Of a stretch of 64,000 nt of DNA, positions 35,840 to 47,583 are shown in pieces. The notes under the pieces are model-generated. The model saw only the letters and a list, made by a program, of their open reading frames with translations. It made no database searches and was not told the origin of the DNA. Positions within the stretch are counted from its first letter, which is position 1, and every line of letters starts with the position of its first letter. This DNA comes from Cruorifilaria tuberocauda (lineage: Eukaryota; Nematoda; Chromadorea; Rhabditida; Onchocercidae), in NCBI GenBank assembly GCA_013365365.1, contig JABVXU010000158.1:1-64000 (forward strand), written 5' to 3'. A program made the position numbers and the translations under genes.

Positions 35840-38800
35840 ATGATTGCGACAGAAGAGGAAAATCTTACGGAATCATTTATGAACAAGGTTGTTTTTTGTT
35901 ATTGTCCTAAAAACTACTGTTTTTGTGCGGGAAACTACACTGCTGTCCTGCTGTTCTAACATTTTAATAATCAAACATGGAATCAAGAAATTTCCAATTC
36001 AGGTAGAAACTATGGAGCAAGAAGATGGTGAAGTCAGCGATGCGTCCAACTGTGATGCAAGTTTATTATGACATTACTAAAAGAAGAAATTCTTGTTTAG
36101 TAGTTAAATATTTGTTTGTTGTTATTGTCTAGTTAAATGCTCTATCTTCCGGATTATAAAATTTTTAATTTAGTTTCTAATTTAGATAACGAATGATGAA
36201 GGTGAAATAGTGGATCAACAAACGAGCAAATCAAGCCGTAAAGAAGATGATATATTAGTAAAGACAGACATTAATGTTTCGAAGAAAACAGCTCTTGAAA
36301 AATTAAAGAATATGAGTTTTAGTTCCAGATCTAAACTTCCTGTACGAAGGTTAGTACTATGTACTGATGAAGTATGTCACTTCTCATAGCACATTTCTTT
36401 GTTCTATCTAGTGAAATTCTTTTCACGAAGTCAATTTTAGATGGTAAATTCTTTGTTTTTTTTTTCGTCTCTAACTATCAAAAAAAGTTGTATTTGTAGT
36501 TCGTCAATGGAGCGACGAGAAAAGGAAAGAAAAGAGCGACAAACTCTTACGTGAGTACATACATGGGTTTTTCAGTTTGTTTCGTTTAACACATTTTGCT
36601 TTAATATCTTTTAAAAAGATACATAAATTAATGATTTCAGAACGCAAAAACAGCAGCATTCACCTCGTCGCGATAACGATGAAGAAAGGCGGCAACGAAA
36701 AAGACGCTGGGAAGAACGAAATGATGAGGTGTTACTGTTTATCTCTACTTTTTTAGTCTTAATATCAAAATTTCGTGTATACCGGCATTTCCCCTCTTTC
36801 TATCTCCCTATTCCGTACAGTTTGACAAATTTCGTCATCTTTTCATGAGTTTTTAATATCGTTATGAGGAAAATTCATAGTGCTGAGCTAGTTACTTTTC
36901 ATCATATTTTTAGGAGGATTGTTATCAGACAATTGTTGAAGAACGACCTAAGCCATTGAGAGAGGCTGTTACCGCTGCCCATGTGACGCCGTTGCTAATA
37001 AGTAAGCCTTTGGAACCAGTGCGTCCTAATGATCAGCCTCATACATTGCGTCAACGTGTCGAAAAACTCATTAGTGTCCAGGAGAGCGAGGTAAAATTTT
37101 TTTGCTGTATGCGTGATTTCCTATCTAATTATTATTTTTTTTTAACATTATTTACTCCAGGCTATTAATATGTCCGACAAAGAACTCAGAAATTTGATAG
37201 CGCGAATGTGTGAACTCAGTAAAGAGCAACAAAGATTACAGCGAGGTCGAAAAACTCAATTTGAGTAAGTGGTGAACATTATGGATTTTGCGCAATCCAT
37301 TATTTGTAGTGAAGGATATAATGAATTATCATCTCATGTCATGGATCATATTTTATGTCTTACAAATTTGAATTCTATTTTTAAAGTATGCCATTTTCGA
37401 CTCGTTAATGGATTTATGAGTATTATCATTTTTCTATATGCATTGAACAACGCTGGTTGATTTATGGTGTTTATTATACATTTTCGCAGTACGCTACGAG
37501 AAATATATATGGAGGTGAAGGATGATATTGAGAAACTATACATCCGCGTTCCGGTGCATTTGCGAATGGATCTTCCACTTCTACCCCAAAATCTACATCC
37601 TTCTGTTTCATCTTCTGGTGGTATTTTTTTCAATTGCATTTGAAAGTTTCTTTTTACACTTATTTTTCTGAATTATTTCATATTTAATCAAAAGTAGTTC
37701 TCTTTTAATTTATTTCTCGCAACTAATGATGTGTTGGAGGAGCTGTTTACACAGTGTGAAGAAGTTCATAAGTGATGATTGCTTACGAAAGATTTGAAAA
37801 ACTATTTATTCCCTTCTGTTTATTTATTTTTAACGTCTTTGCAGGTTCACTTCAAATAAATGGGGGAACTACTGCTTTCCAACTGGAGCAACGGTTCCGG
37901 TTGCCAAGTCTTTTCGATTCACCTCGTATTGTTACAGGTGCAAACATGCGGTTGAATTCTGGTAATGATTCTGAAGTCACCGTGCTGAGTGAAGAAGGAT
38001 GCGCTGGAGGGCGGATGGGATTCGGTGAAGTTGGAAGTGTTTCTAGCGATACGCAGAGGATATTAGGTGGTAGGAATGGGACAATTTGCAGTGGTGGATT
38101 GAATGAGCACGGAATGTTCGAAGATATAAGTCGAATAGGATTGAGTAGCGGTGGTACGCTGTTAGGGAGCGATGGTGCATCAAATCAAAATACTGCTGTG
38201 GAGCATGTACCTCAGACAGGTTCAAATTCAGAGCCGACAGTACATTCCACCAACAGTAAAAAACCGTCATTTCCCAACTTGAACGGTCCTGCCTATTTAG
38301 AACAGTCTTCTTCAATGATTCCTTCAACGAGCGCATGTGATCTTGGTCCCAAGTCACTATTCAATAGGTTAGATCTCGGTGATGGTAGTTCCAGATTTTC
38401 TGGAGGCGGACCTGCTCATGATCTGCCATCTCAGATAAGTAGCTTTAGCGATCATCCAGCATCACTAATAAGCTTTGGTAATACTACCAGTCCAAATCAA
38501 GCATCTCATTCCATAGGACGACAAATCTACGACACTCCTGACAAATCAGCAACCTCGACATATCCTGTGGTGCAGACAAATGCTTTAAACAAATTAGAAC
38601 CTGGAGGTAAGTGCTGTATGAATGCTGAATTAATTTATTTGAATGACACTGGAATACGAGGAATACTGTTGCAGTGATAGGGACGTTTTTAATCGGCTAA
38701 TTTTTTCTCATGACTAAATTCTCTTTATTCGATTTGTATATTCAGTTACAGAGAATGATGGTGGCATGCGAGCATTAAATCAGCACTGCTTCATACACTC

Positions 38801-40768
38801 TGGATCACAAGGCCCTGCCAATTTCATCCATCCGAATAATACTCCTCCAATGTCTGATTTTCCCTCAAATGTTTCACTGAGGTATTTTTTACAGTTCTTT
38901 TGTTATTTATATTATTATTTAGAATCTTTGAGTCGGAGAGAAGTTTTCGCGTGAAATCATGTGAAAATGATAGGATTTATCTCAAATCATATCGTTTAGA
39001 TAATGTAGTTTTTTTTTTCGCTAACAGTGAGCATTATAATTATGCTTCTAACGCTTTAATACTTTAACTACATCTAGCCTACCACTGCTAATCTTTAATG
39101 TCCTACAATTTGCTATTTACATTTTTCATTTAATCACTTTAATATTAAAACAGAATTACTAGAACAAATATTTATTAATTTTTAATCAAAAAAAATATTT
39201 TAGGGCAGTGTCGAGTTCAGCAGATACCGATAGTGCTCTGTGTAGCACATATCATGAAAGTCTTATCCATTTGAAATCGAGCGAGATACAAAGCAACTCT
39301 CAAGTACCTCTTCCAAATCTCTCTGAGCCACCTCCACCTTTTGGCACAGCTCCCATAAATGGTCCGGCTGTATTGCCGAATAAATTATCGAATACGGTTC
39401 TTTTGAATACGATGCAAAGTTCGAATATTGTGCCACCGCAAACAGTACCAACACCAACTGGTTCTGCTCCAACATATTCTTCGGATCATGCAGTTGGTAC
39501 TATTCAGTCACTTTCGTCGACCTCCACCAGTAGCGCGCTGAATGTCTTACCTGGAAACAACAGCGCTTCACAGAATTTACAGCCACAATCAGGGAATACT
39601 ATTGTTGTTTCTGCACAGCCATTAATATCATTGCATTCCGGATCATCTGCAGTTAGCGTTCCACCTCCTGACTTTTCTATTCCTCCACCATTAACGCCAT
39701 CATTGTCTGCAAGAACAACTGTTGCTACATCTTCTATCACTACTAATCTATTAAATCATACTGAGCCAACCAGTTGTGCTGATTCAAGGACAGGGCTTTC
39801 TTCAAATGCAGCTCTCCAAAGAAGTTTGTCACATATGAAAGGAGCAGTATTAACAAATAGTAGTATACTGACTGGTTTACCTTCGATGAATGTCCCGCCA
39901 CCTTCTTTTTCGATACCCCCTCCTCGAGCACCAAATGTCGGCCCTGTATTTCCTACCCCTCCACCTATGGCCGTTAGTGGAATAACCTCGGGACCGAGAC
40001 CTGTTAATTTGGTATCTCCCATGGTTGCACCACCGCCAAATCTTATATCGGGACCAGTAGGTTTAAACTGTCCACCACCCGATATGTCTCAACCCCCGCC
40101 TAACATTCGTGGTACGTTGGGAGTGAACAATGCAGAAAGTGTTCAGCAGATGGTCAATGCAGTGGTTAGTCAATCTACGGCGAGTGGCCAGACACCTGTA
40201 GAAGTTGTGACCGAATTGATCGCAAATGCTTACAATAGAGCTGGAGGTATCAGACTTCAGCATGATGCATCATTAAAGCAGAGAATGTCGATAGTCGCAG
40301 AGAATACCGCAATGATGAATAAAATAAGGACTTCTGCACCCTCTGGACCACCAAGACCACTTTCTTCTGTAGGAAAACTGCTACCACCTCTTATACTCTC
40401 ACCCGGAACTCGTGGTGGTCCAGCTTCCAGAATTTCCGGTTTTAACAAACGAAAAGGAGTACAAATTCGACCATCATCATCTCGTCCGCAGCAGCGTCAA
40501 AAGCGACAAATCAGTGATATGGTAGCTATCATTCCGGATGAACATGGTAATTAAACTGCATTACGGTATTATTCCTCGGCAGGCCGGGTAGGAAAACTGT
40601 TATCATTCCATTCTTTATGGTCATTATCTCAGAACTTAAAGTTTTCCATTCATAATTTCAATTTATGGGAAACAAAAAGCACGAATTTCAGACGATCCAA
40701 GTTCACGCGAAGAGCCAGACGACAATATTTTTCTGATAGTATCTGATGAAGAGGATGGCAACAAGTAA
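35840..40768 (+). CDS. Large proline-rich, low-complexity protein, probably nuclear
   Basis: Exons: 35840-35887, 36003-36056, 36186-36349, 36500-36550, 36641-36728, 36914-37090, 37161-37264, 37490-37620, 37845-38606, 38746-38881, 39204-40546, 40692-40768, joining to 1044 residues. I do not recognise the family. The N-terminus has acidic motifs (EQEDGEVSD, NDEGEIVD). Residues about 88-135 are extremely basic and charged (MERREKERKERQ, RRQRKRRWEER). A coiled-coil-prone segment follows at about 160-260. Residues 270-1000 are Ser/Gly/Asn/Pro-rich with recurring proline boxes (VPPPDFSIPPP, VPPPSFSIPPP, CPPPDMSQPPP). The tail is basic and then acidic (FLIVSDEEDGNK). This composition resembles RNA-processing or transcription scaffolds, but that is inference. 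The start follows an acceptor at 35820 (ATTAGCAG), probably trans-spliced. Exon 2 is best ended with a GC donor; see findings. Confidence 0.8.
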
Positions 40769-43578
40769 TGATACAGTTGGAAGCCATCAGTTGTACATCA
40801 GTATTTCTCACACAGATATACTCTTCGGTAGGAATATTTTCTAGGCTAAAACATCTAACTAGGCGCCTAGATGTACTACTGCAACCAAATCAGCCAAAAT
40901 GCTCGCTAAATTTATCATCCTTGCCTATAGTTGATAATTAATTTGGGTTATTAGGTTATTACTCTTTGTTTCCATTAGCTTACATAAAAGTAGGTAAGTC
41001 TTGTTTTTGAAATCGCAGAAAATAGTCCGTTCAATCCGTTAAAGATAATTTGAGTATGACTCATCATTTTACCTCAGCATATCCTCCTTCAACTTGAATT
41101 ATTTCAAATGTACCTTTTTTCAGGGTATTAGAAATAAGACTGACAGCAACAAGGATTATTGTGAATAGTTTTTGTTTTTTAATAATTTAATAATTGTATA
41201 TGGGCAAATCGTCCGTCAAAACCTTTTTTCTTTAACACAATATTGTTATAAAATTAATCAGTTTAGTATTTTTTGCTCCGCTGTTTTGCATTTGTTGTTT
41301 TTTATGCTGGTTCAATTTGAAATTGAAATAATTAGTACTGACTGTTCTAAAATATTTTTCGGAAATTTTAGCAGATTCTGGAATTATCCCAGCGCAGTTT
41401 GAAGCTAATTTTAACATTTGAATAATGACTACATCTTTCTAGATTTTTCAGTTTTTTCATTTCGATTCGTTCATTTTAAGATTTCCAGGATTTCGTTTTC
41501 AAGATTTTATAGTCATATTTCTAATTTTTAACATTTCGGATTGTGAATGGGTTTTTCGAAAGACCATTATTTGTTTTTGAAATAGTATCGACTGCAACGG
41601 CATCAACAGTCGACAGTTTGCGACCAAATCGACTCACGATTTTATTTTTATTTCGCTCCCCTTTTCTTATCATTGGTTATATTAATATTTTTTAACGAAA
41701 ATTGTGTATGACACATCGTTTTATCATATTGTGAATATATTTAAACACTTTGAAGTTGTCATTTTGCATGTTGTAGATTTTATTTCAATTCGACATTTTG
41801 CGCTTCGATATGAAGTCTTTTTTTTGTATTTCGCCTTTTATCACACAAAACTACCGAAACCCGTATCTGGATACTTATTTCAGCACGGTGTGGAAGTGGC
41901 AACGGTTGGACAGTTCCGAAGCACGGCGGGTTACGTAGCCCAGAAGCTTCCAAGCAAGCTGGAAATATGGTACCAGGTGTTGGTTGGTGAAGACCGTACG
42001 TCCGAACCACTGATGACTTTTGACCGATGATTAGATTGAAAAGAACGATTTTAACGAGTATAAACCTTTATCGGGAGATTTGCGGAAAGTTCTGTCGGGC
42101 TTGCAAATAAATATACTGTTATCCAGGGGGTTATGTGGTATGAGTGGATAGTCTGCGTAGTCACACAGCATAGCTGATGCATTTGTAAATCGTGTATTCT
42201 TACGGTGCTGAAAGAATATTACCATTGGTATTCGGTTAATGGCTCACACTTTGGATGACAGCATAAATACCTACCTTTTTCTGTTTTCTGTAACAGATAC
42301 GATTTTTAATTATTACGTAATTGTGATCTAATGGAGAGAGGAAAATCAATTTGTAAAGTAATCGGTCTTCTTTAAGATATTTAAATGAGTGTTTTAGAGT
42401 GGTCATCAACCAATAGAATATGTGGGTGAGTTTCTTTCGTAAGTAGATCCATTTTGTTCTTGAAGTAGTGGGGATGCTATCCTGTTCGGTGAAATTTGTG
42501 CTCTAAAATGTTTTATTTTTCTTAAACAAAAGGAATTTTTAAGCACTTTGCAAAGAAAATCGGAAACAATCAAGCATTAATGCTACACTATTCCGTATTG
42601 TTTTAACCGTAATACTTTCCTGCGCAGCATATTAAAAGATCTGTAAAATAATTATTTAACGGCGTATTAGAGAATTGGCGTTTTTGAATTCGAGCATCAA
42701 AATTACTTTGCCCGACCTACGCTTGCGATCTTTTGTTTCTTCTGAAGTATCTTTTTGGGCGCATAAGAGCAATCCACAGCGCTTTCCAAGAAAACTCCAC
42801 TGCTACCAAAAAAGTAGTCACAACGAACTTCTCCCTCACCTTCCACCTGAGTGATTCAGTTTTCCTTTTCTCATTCAGCTTTTGAGCTGCAATGAAATAT
42901 TATATGAATATCTCGCAGTGTTTTATTGAATACAGTAGCAGATTGGTGAAAGCTAGGATTGGTTAAACTTTTGGAACAGTTGTTTATTGCATTTGGTTTT
43001 GAGGGCATACTGGCGTTTTTGGGATATACTTTATCTACCTTTTCATAAGAGGTGGCATCTATTCCACTTATTTCATATATCCACCATCTTCATATCGGTT
43101 GAAGTTTATATTACTTCTATGAAGTTTATTGTTTAATTCGAAATGACAATCGACGGTAGTATTTACACATATACAATGTATAAATTTTAATTTGCAATGT
43201 AAAAGTTTAGTTTCATGTGCTGTACGTGCGTGTTCGCTGTAGCATATTATTGGCACAGTTGACTTTATCGCTTTGTGGACATATGCTATCGTTTTTAAAC
43301 GGCTTTAAGATTTTTTGAGTTTTATTTTGGGAGGTTAGGAAGGTTTATTGTCTTTTCTACTTCATTTCATCATTCCGATCAAGCTTGAAATCGCTTCATC
43401 TTTTATTCAGGGTCAGGGATTTGTTAGAGAACGAAACGAAATTATTCTGTTCGTGATTTAATGAACCACATAGCCCTATCGCTCTTATGTATTTTCATTT
43501 GACAGGACATGAAGATATTCGTAATTTCAGTATCGGTTTCAAAAAGTACACTGATCAGGTGATTGGAACGGATTCGTT
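40769..43578. other. Intergenic region before the hnRNP gene
   Basis: The first part is the 3' flank of the proline-rich gene. One exon-like block, 41884-41976, stands between a TTATTTCAG acceptor and a CAG|GTGTTG donor with 31 open codons (HGVEVATVGQFRSTAGYVAQ...). It is less AT-rich than its surroundings and could be a 5' exon of the hnRNP gene or an orphan exon. Otherwise I see nothing. Confidence 0.35.
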
Positions 43579-45410
43579 ATGTTTTCACCTGTATATTCTT
43601 CCGGTTGGTATGAATGTTTGTAGAATAGTTGAACTTCTCTTCTGCTTCATTATTAAATAATCCTTCGATAAATTAAAAATTTGAATATTTGTTTTAGTGT
43701 TATGTTATCATCATCGATTTGAATATTTTTGCATAAAATAAATTTCAGGAGGAGTTCATGTGCCGCATTCGATGTTTATGTCGCTCCAGGGTGTTCCTAA
43801 TACACCACGTATGTCGACGTATATCCCTGCTTTTCATCCTTTTCCGTTTCCTCCTTTTACGCCAAACGCTTTTCCACCACTACATCGAAATGGAGTTGTA
43901 ATGGGACATTACAACAGTGATTGTCCGCCTCAGCCTCGAAAGTTATTTATTGGTGGTTTGAGTCATGAAACTACCGATGATCAGGTACTATTCACATACA
44001 GAAAAGTCGAAGTCGAATTATAGTCACTAATTCGTCATTAAGAATGGTATCTCTCAAATTAATGAGAATCTCATCATGAAGCTTTTCGAAATTCCTAATA
44101 GCTTTATAAGATGCATGAATTTATTTTAACTTTTTGGCCCATTTAGAGTTGAATAATGTTTATCGCGTCATATATTTGTTTATCTAAGAGCTTTCTGTTG
44201 AAGCTACGACAGTATTATTCACAATGGGGTACTGTGGTAGATTGTATAGTTATCAGGGATCCACAAACAAAGTACTCTCGCGGATTTGGATTTGTTACAT
44301 TCGCAACCATTCAAATGGCTGAAGCTGCTATGGCTGACAGACCTCACACGATAAATAACAAAGTATGTATCCATTAGATGTCAGATGTTCTCTATATTTG
44401 TTTAAAGTACTTTAACATACTTTTTCCTCAGGTGGTTGATCCAAAACGTGCTATACCTCGTGAACAGATGTCACCTCTTCTTCCAAATCATCCTCCATCA
44501 TTTCTGGAAATTGAACCTGATCCAGGATGCAAGTTGTCCTTGTCAGGTAATACTTTTTTCTTTGAAAAAAATTAAGTGGCTAATATTCATTTATATCACA
44601 AACAACTCTATCCTTTTAGTTTTAAGGATATTGATTTTAGGAATACATTGGGCATGGCATACGGTTGACGACTTACGACAGTATTTCGACAATTTCGGAA
44701 CTGTCGAGCAAGTTGAAATTTTGGGCAATCCTAGAGGACTAGGTTTTGTTGTTTTCGAAAGCAAATCTTCTGCAGATAAGTGTTTGGAACATGGAAAAAT
44801 CCACATAATCAATGGGCAAAAGTGTGAAGTTACCGTAAGTTTAATGTCAATTTTATTATTTATAAAATATTTCTCTGTTTATTGTTCGGAATTTCAGGTT
44901 CGATTTGCGGAGAGATTTTCCGAAGAATCTGGGTACCAGTTTTTTTGGAAATGATATATTAAGTAAAACACTGTATATTGCTTGTTAAATGCTTCTTGTG
45001 CGCAACCTGCGCAACCTGAACTTGTTTTACAGCGCAACCCAATTGAACATTCTATCTATCAGCGAAATGATGCGTATGATGGTAATGATTCCGAAATAGT
45101 TGATGAACAAGTAGATTCGACTAGTGCAAGTGGGCATGAAACACCTGCTGACAACTCCATAAAAGCTCTGGAGAATGGCTTCGCTAACAGTTTGAATTTC
45201 GCTGAAACGGAAAATGTTTGCACTTCTTGTATTGTTGATGCTGCTCAGAAATTGAAGGGAAACGCAGGAAATATAATTATCAATCTGTCGAAAACAGAGA
45301 AGGAGGATGTAAATGTGAAATCTGTCAAAAAAACAGGGGATGAAAAGAATCTAAATGACATGTGTGATAAAAAGATAGTAGGAAAACTAAAAAGAAGATT
45401 AAGAAAATAA
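43579..45410 (+). CDS. hnRNP A/B-type RNA-binding protein with two RRMs
   Basis: Exons: 43579-43603, 43749-43984, 44204-44362, 44432-44546, 44641-44834, then either 44898-44954 (stop) or a jump to 45033-45410. The N-terminal 60 residues are proline/phenylalanine-rich (FHPFPFPPFTPNAFPP). RRM1 (about 65-140) has RNP2 KLFIGGL and RNP1 RGFGFVTF, and is followed by NNKVVDPKRAIPREQM, a linker typical of hnRNP A proteins. RRM2 (about 170-243) has a clear RNP1-like GLGFVVF but a weak RNP2 (KLSLSGI). The short form is 261 residues. The long form is 368 residues and ends in an acidic and then lysine-rich tail (KLKRRLRK) with no glycine-rich domain. The downstream block at 45033-45410 is coding-like, but exon 44898-44932 cannot join it in phase. 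Family role: nuclear pre-mRNA binding and splicing. Family call firm; 3' end unresolved. Confidence 0.85.
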
Positions 45411-46132
45411 GCAAAAATTAAAAAATAAGTGCAAGTTCAGTGGTTTATTCCATTTTGTTTAAAATGATGAAATAGTTTTTCTGCATGTCATTCTTTGTAG
45501 TGTTCTGCATTCTATCTTTATAACTCTGCATGTACTTTTTTCAGTTGCTGATCTGCTGTTTCGGACTAATAACCATTAATACTGTATTTTTAAAGGATTA
45601 ACAGATATTGGAAGTGATTACATTCACTGCTTTGACTGGTTGCAAGAATTACTAATATTTTTTTATAGAGGAAAATTTTCTTATTTTTAAAAAAGTTAAA
45701 TTAACAATTGCCTTGACATGCAGTTGTAGAATTAATGCATAGCTTTATTCCTACGGGGTTTAATCCGATTGCATCTGTTTTTAAACGTTTTTGCTCAAAT
45801 TATCACGCTTCGTAAAAAAAAAATTATCACGTTTCACTATTTGAGATTTACATGCAATTACAGTTGCATATCTATTAATCTCATTAATTTTACTCATATT
45901 TTGTGGCATTTCGTACACTTTAATTGTACCGTCCGAGTTGGATTCCGCTCTTTTATGGACGACAATGTGTATACATGGTTTTATGTTCATTCATATGAAC
46001 AGTGTATTTGTCCTTTTCTTATTTTTGTAGTCAATGATTCTATTAAAATACATTTCTAATAATGCCAGTTATTATACCTCAATCTTTTTCCTGTGCATAA
46101 ATCTATGAATTCGTGAATCATTTTATCGCGAG
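45411..46132. other. Intergenic region after the hnRNP gene
   Basis: AT-rich. A coding-like patch around 45930-46000 could be an upstream exon of the next gene, but I find no clear acceptor and donor pair. Confidence 0.3.
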
Positions 46133-46886
46133 TTGATCCCGATTTTGAAGAAGACAGAATATTGGAAATCTTAAAATCCTTCAAAACTTCAAAGGAAGCA
46201 CTTTGTAAAATATTTAAAGCAGGAAGTTATTTTTCCAGATTTTTTGTCTCCTGATGGAAACGCAGTTTCATTAGGCGTACCTGCTACTAGTGTTTTGTTC
46301 AGGAATGTAAGCAATGTACAGACTCGGTGCAGTCTTTACATTTGTTATGAATTTTTATAAGGCTATGGTGTGGTAGTGCCGTTATCACATCTGGTGTGTC
46401 GCTTTTGCACTTAACTTTCTCCCAGCTTTCTCTTTACATAAGTAATCGTTGTATCTGCGACTTTCGTTTCATTCTATTGAAAAGAGTTGCAAATATCGAA
46501 ACTTAGCGTGCTCTCTCCGACACTTCTTTGTTTACAGTTCAAATTGTTCGCCTCAGCGAAAGCTCACCCGACTTGCTCATGCCTAAGTGTAGCATCTTAT
46601 GCATAATTTTATCGATTTTATTTTAATATTCTTGCTTTCTGTTTAGATGCCAATGTGTCACTGCAAGTTTCTTTATATTGATGTAGGTTTGATTGTTTTG
46701 AGAGAAGCCAAACTTCAGAAGAAATCGTATTTTTTATTCGCATCATTAAAAATGATAAATTAATTGGCTTTGATAACGAAACAAGACGCGGTTAAAAGAT
46801 ATAGGTCCTGTTCAAATGTTCCGCTCGTCTTTCTGTTTCAGGATTTCCAAATTCCGAAGGATACGGTTCATACGCGAAGTTGTTAA
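46133..46886 (+). CDS. 3' exons of an unidentified gene, with a frame break
   Basis: Exon 46133-46306 reads VDPDFEEDRILEILKSFKTS and then SKEALCKIFKAGSYFSRF. After a T6 run (46240-46245) the coding frame continues one base out of register as LSPDGNAVSLGVPATSVLF to a GTAAGC donor. Removing one T makes the exon continuous with phase 0 at its end. The last exon, 46842-46886, opens after TTTCTGTTTCAG with DFQIPKDTVHTRSC and a stop. The two exons agree in phase. No start codon or upstream exon was identified and the family is unknown. Alternatives are a pseudogene, a sequence error, or a second exon beginning at the TTTTTCCAG at 46238. Confidence 0.42.
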
Positions 46887-47583
46887 TCGTAATGGTGCCA
46901 TTACTGAAGGAAGAAGAAACGATGTTCATTTCATAATTGTATTCAAATACCCATCCGTAATTTCTGATGTTATACGCTTACATAAGCATATATATATAAT
47001 AGACAATCGAAAACTGCGGATGTTCCCGTATTAAGAACAGCGGGACGGTGGGAGTACACACAGGTACACTTATAGACCGGTATAATATAAATACTAGGTT
47101 TACATGACGATTGGTCTGCCGTTTACCTCATACAGTGATTAAGTGAATATAACGCATGAAAGCTTAGTATTCATTCAAAAATCATCACAGTCAGTTGAAA
47201 AGTAATTGATTGTAATATTTTGAACAATGCATTAGTCCAGTGCGGCACATTTCCATCGTCCTATAAATTATTACAGTAAAGATTAGTTTGAACTCAGTTT
47301 TAGAATATTTGATTGTATTTGTGGTGGTGATTTCGGCAGTATCGTAAAAGACACACTTTTTTTTTGTAAATTCTATCAGATAACGAATAATTTCTGATCT
47401 GATTTACCAATTTCAAATCACCATCAGTAACTCTTCATCCAAATGTACAAATCACATCATCCTGTGAAAATGATAGTTTGAGAAATCATCAGAGGCATTA
47501 CGTTCCAAGTAGTATAGAATGGTTTCTTTGAATAAGAATTGCACCTTTAGGGATTCTTAATTTAACATAAATAAAATGATTAT
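46887..47583. other. Intergenic region between convergent genes
   Basis: Lies between the 3' end of a plus-strand gene and the 3' end of the minus-strand F-box gene. A 10-base exon-like end at 47461-47452 could provide an alternative last exon for the F-box gene (acceptor TTTTCACAG, then MM-stop). Nothing else was seen. Confidence 0.35.

Noticed and set aside
38043..40448. Several antisense open frames of 60-104 codons inside the proline-rich gene
   Set aside because: Shadows of the long sense exons, caused by biased serine/proline codon usage.
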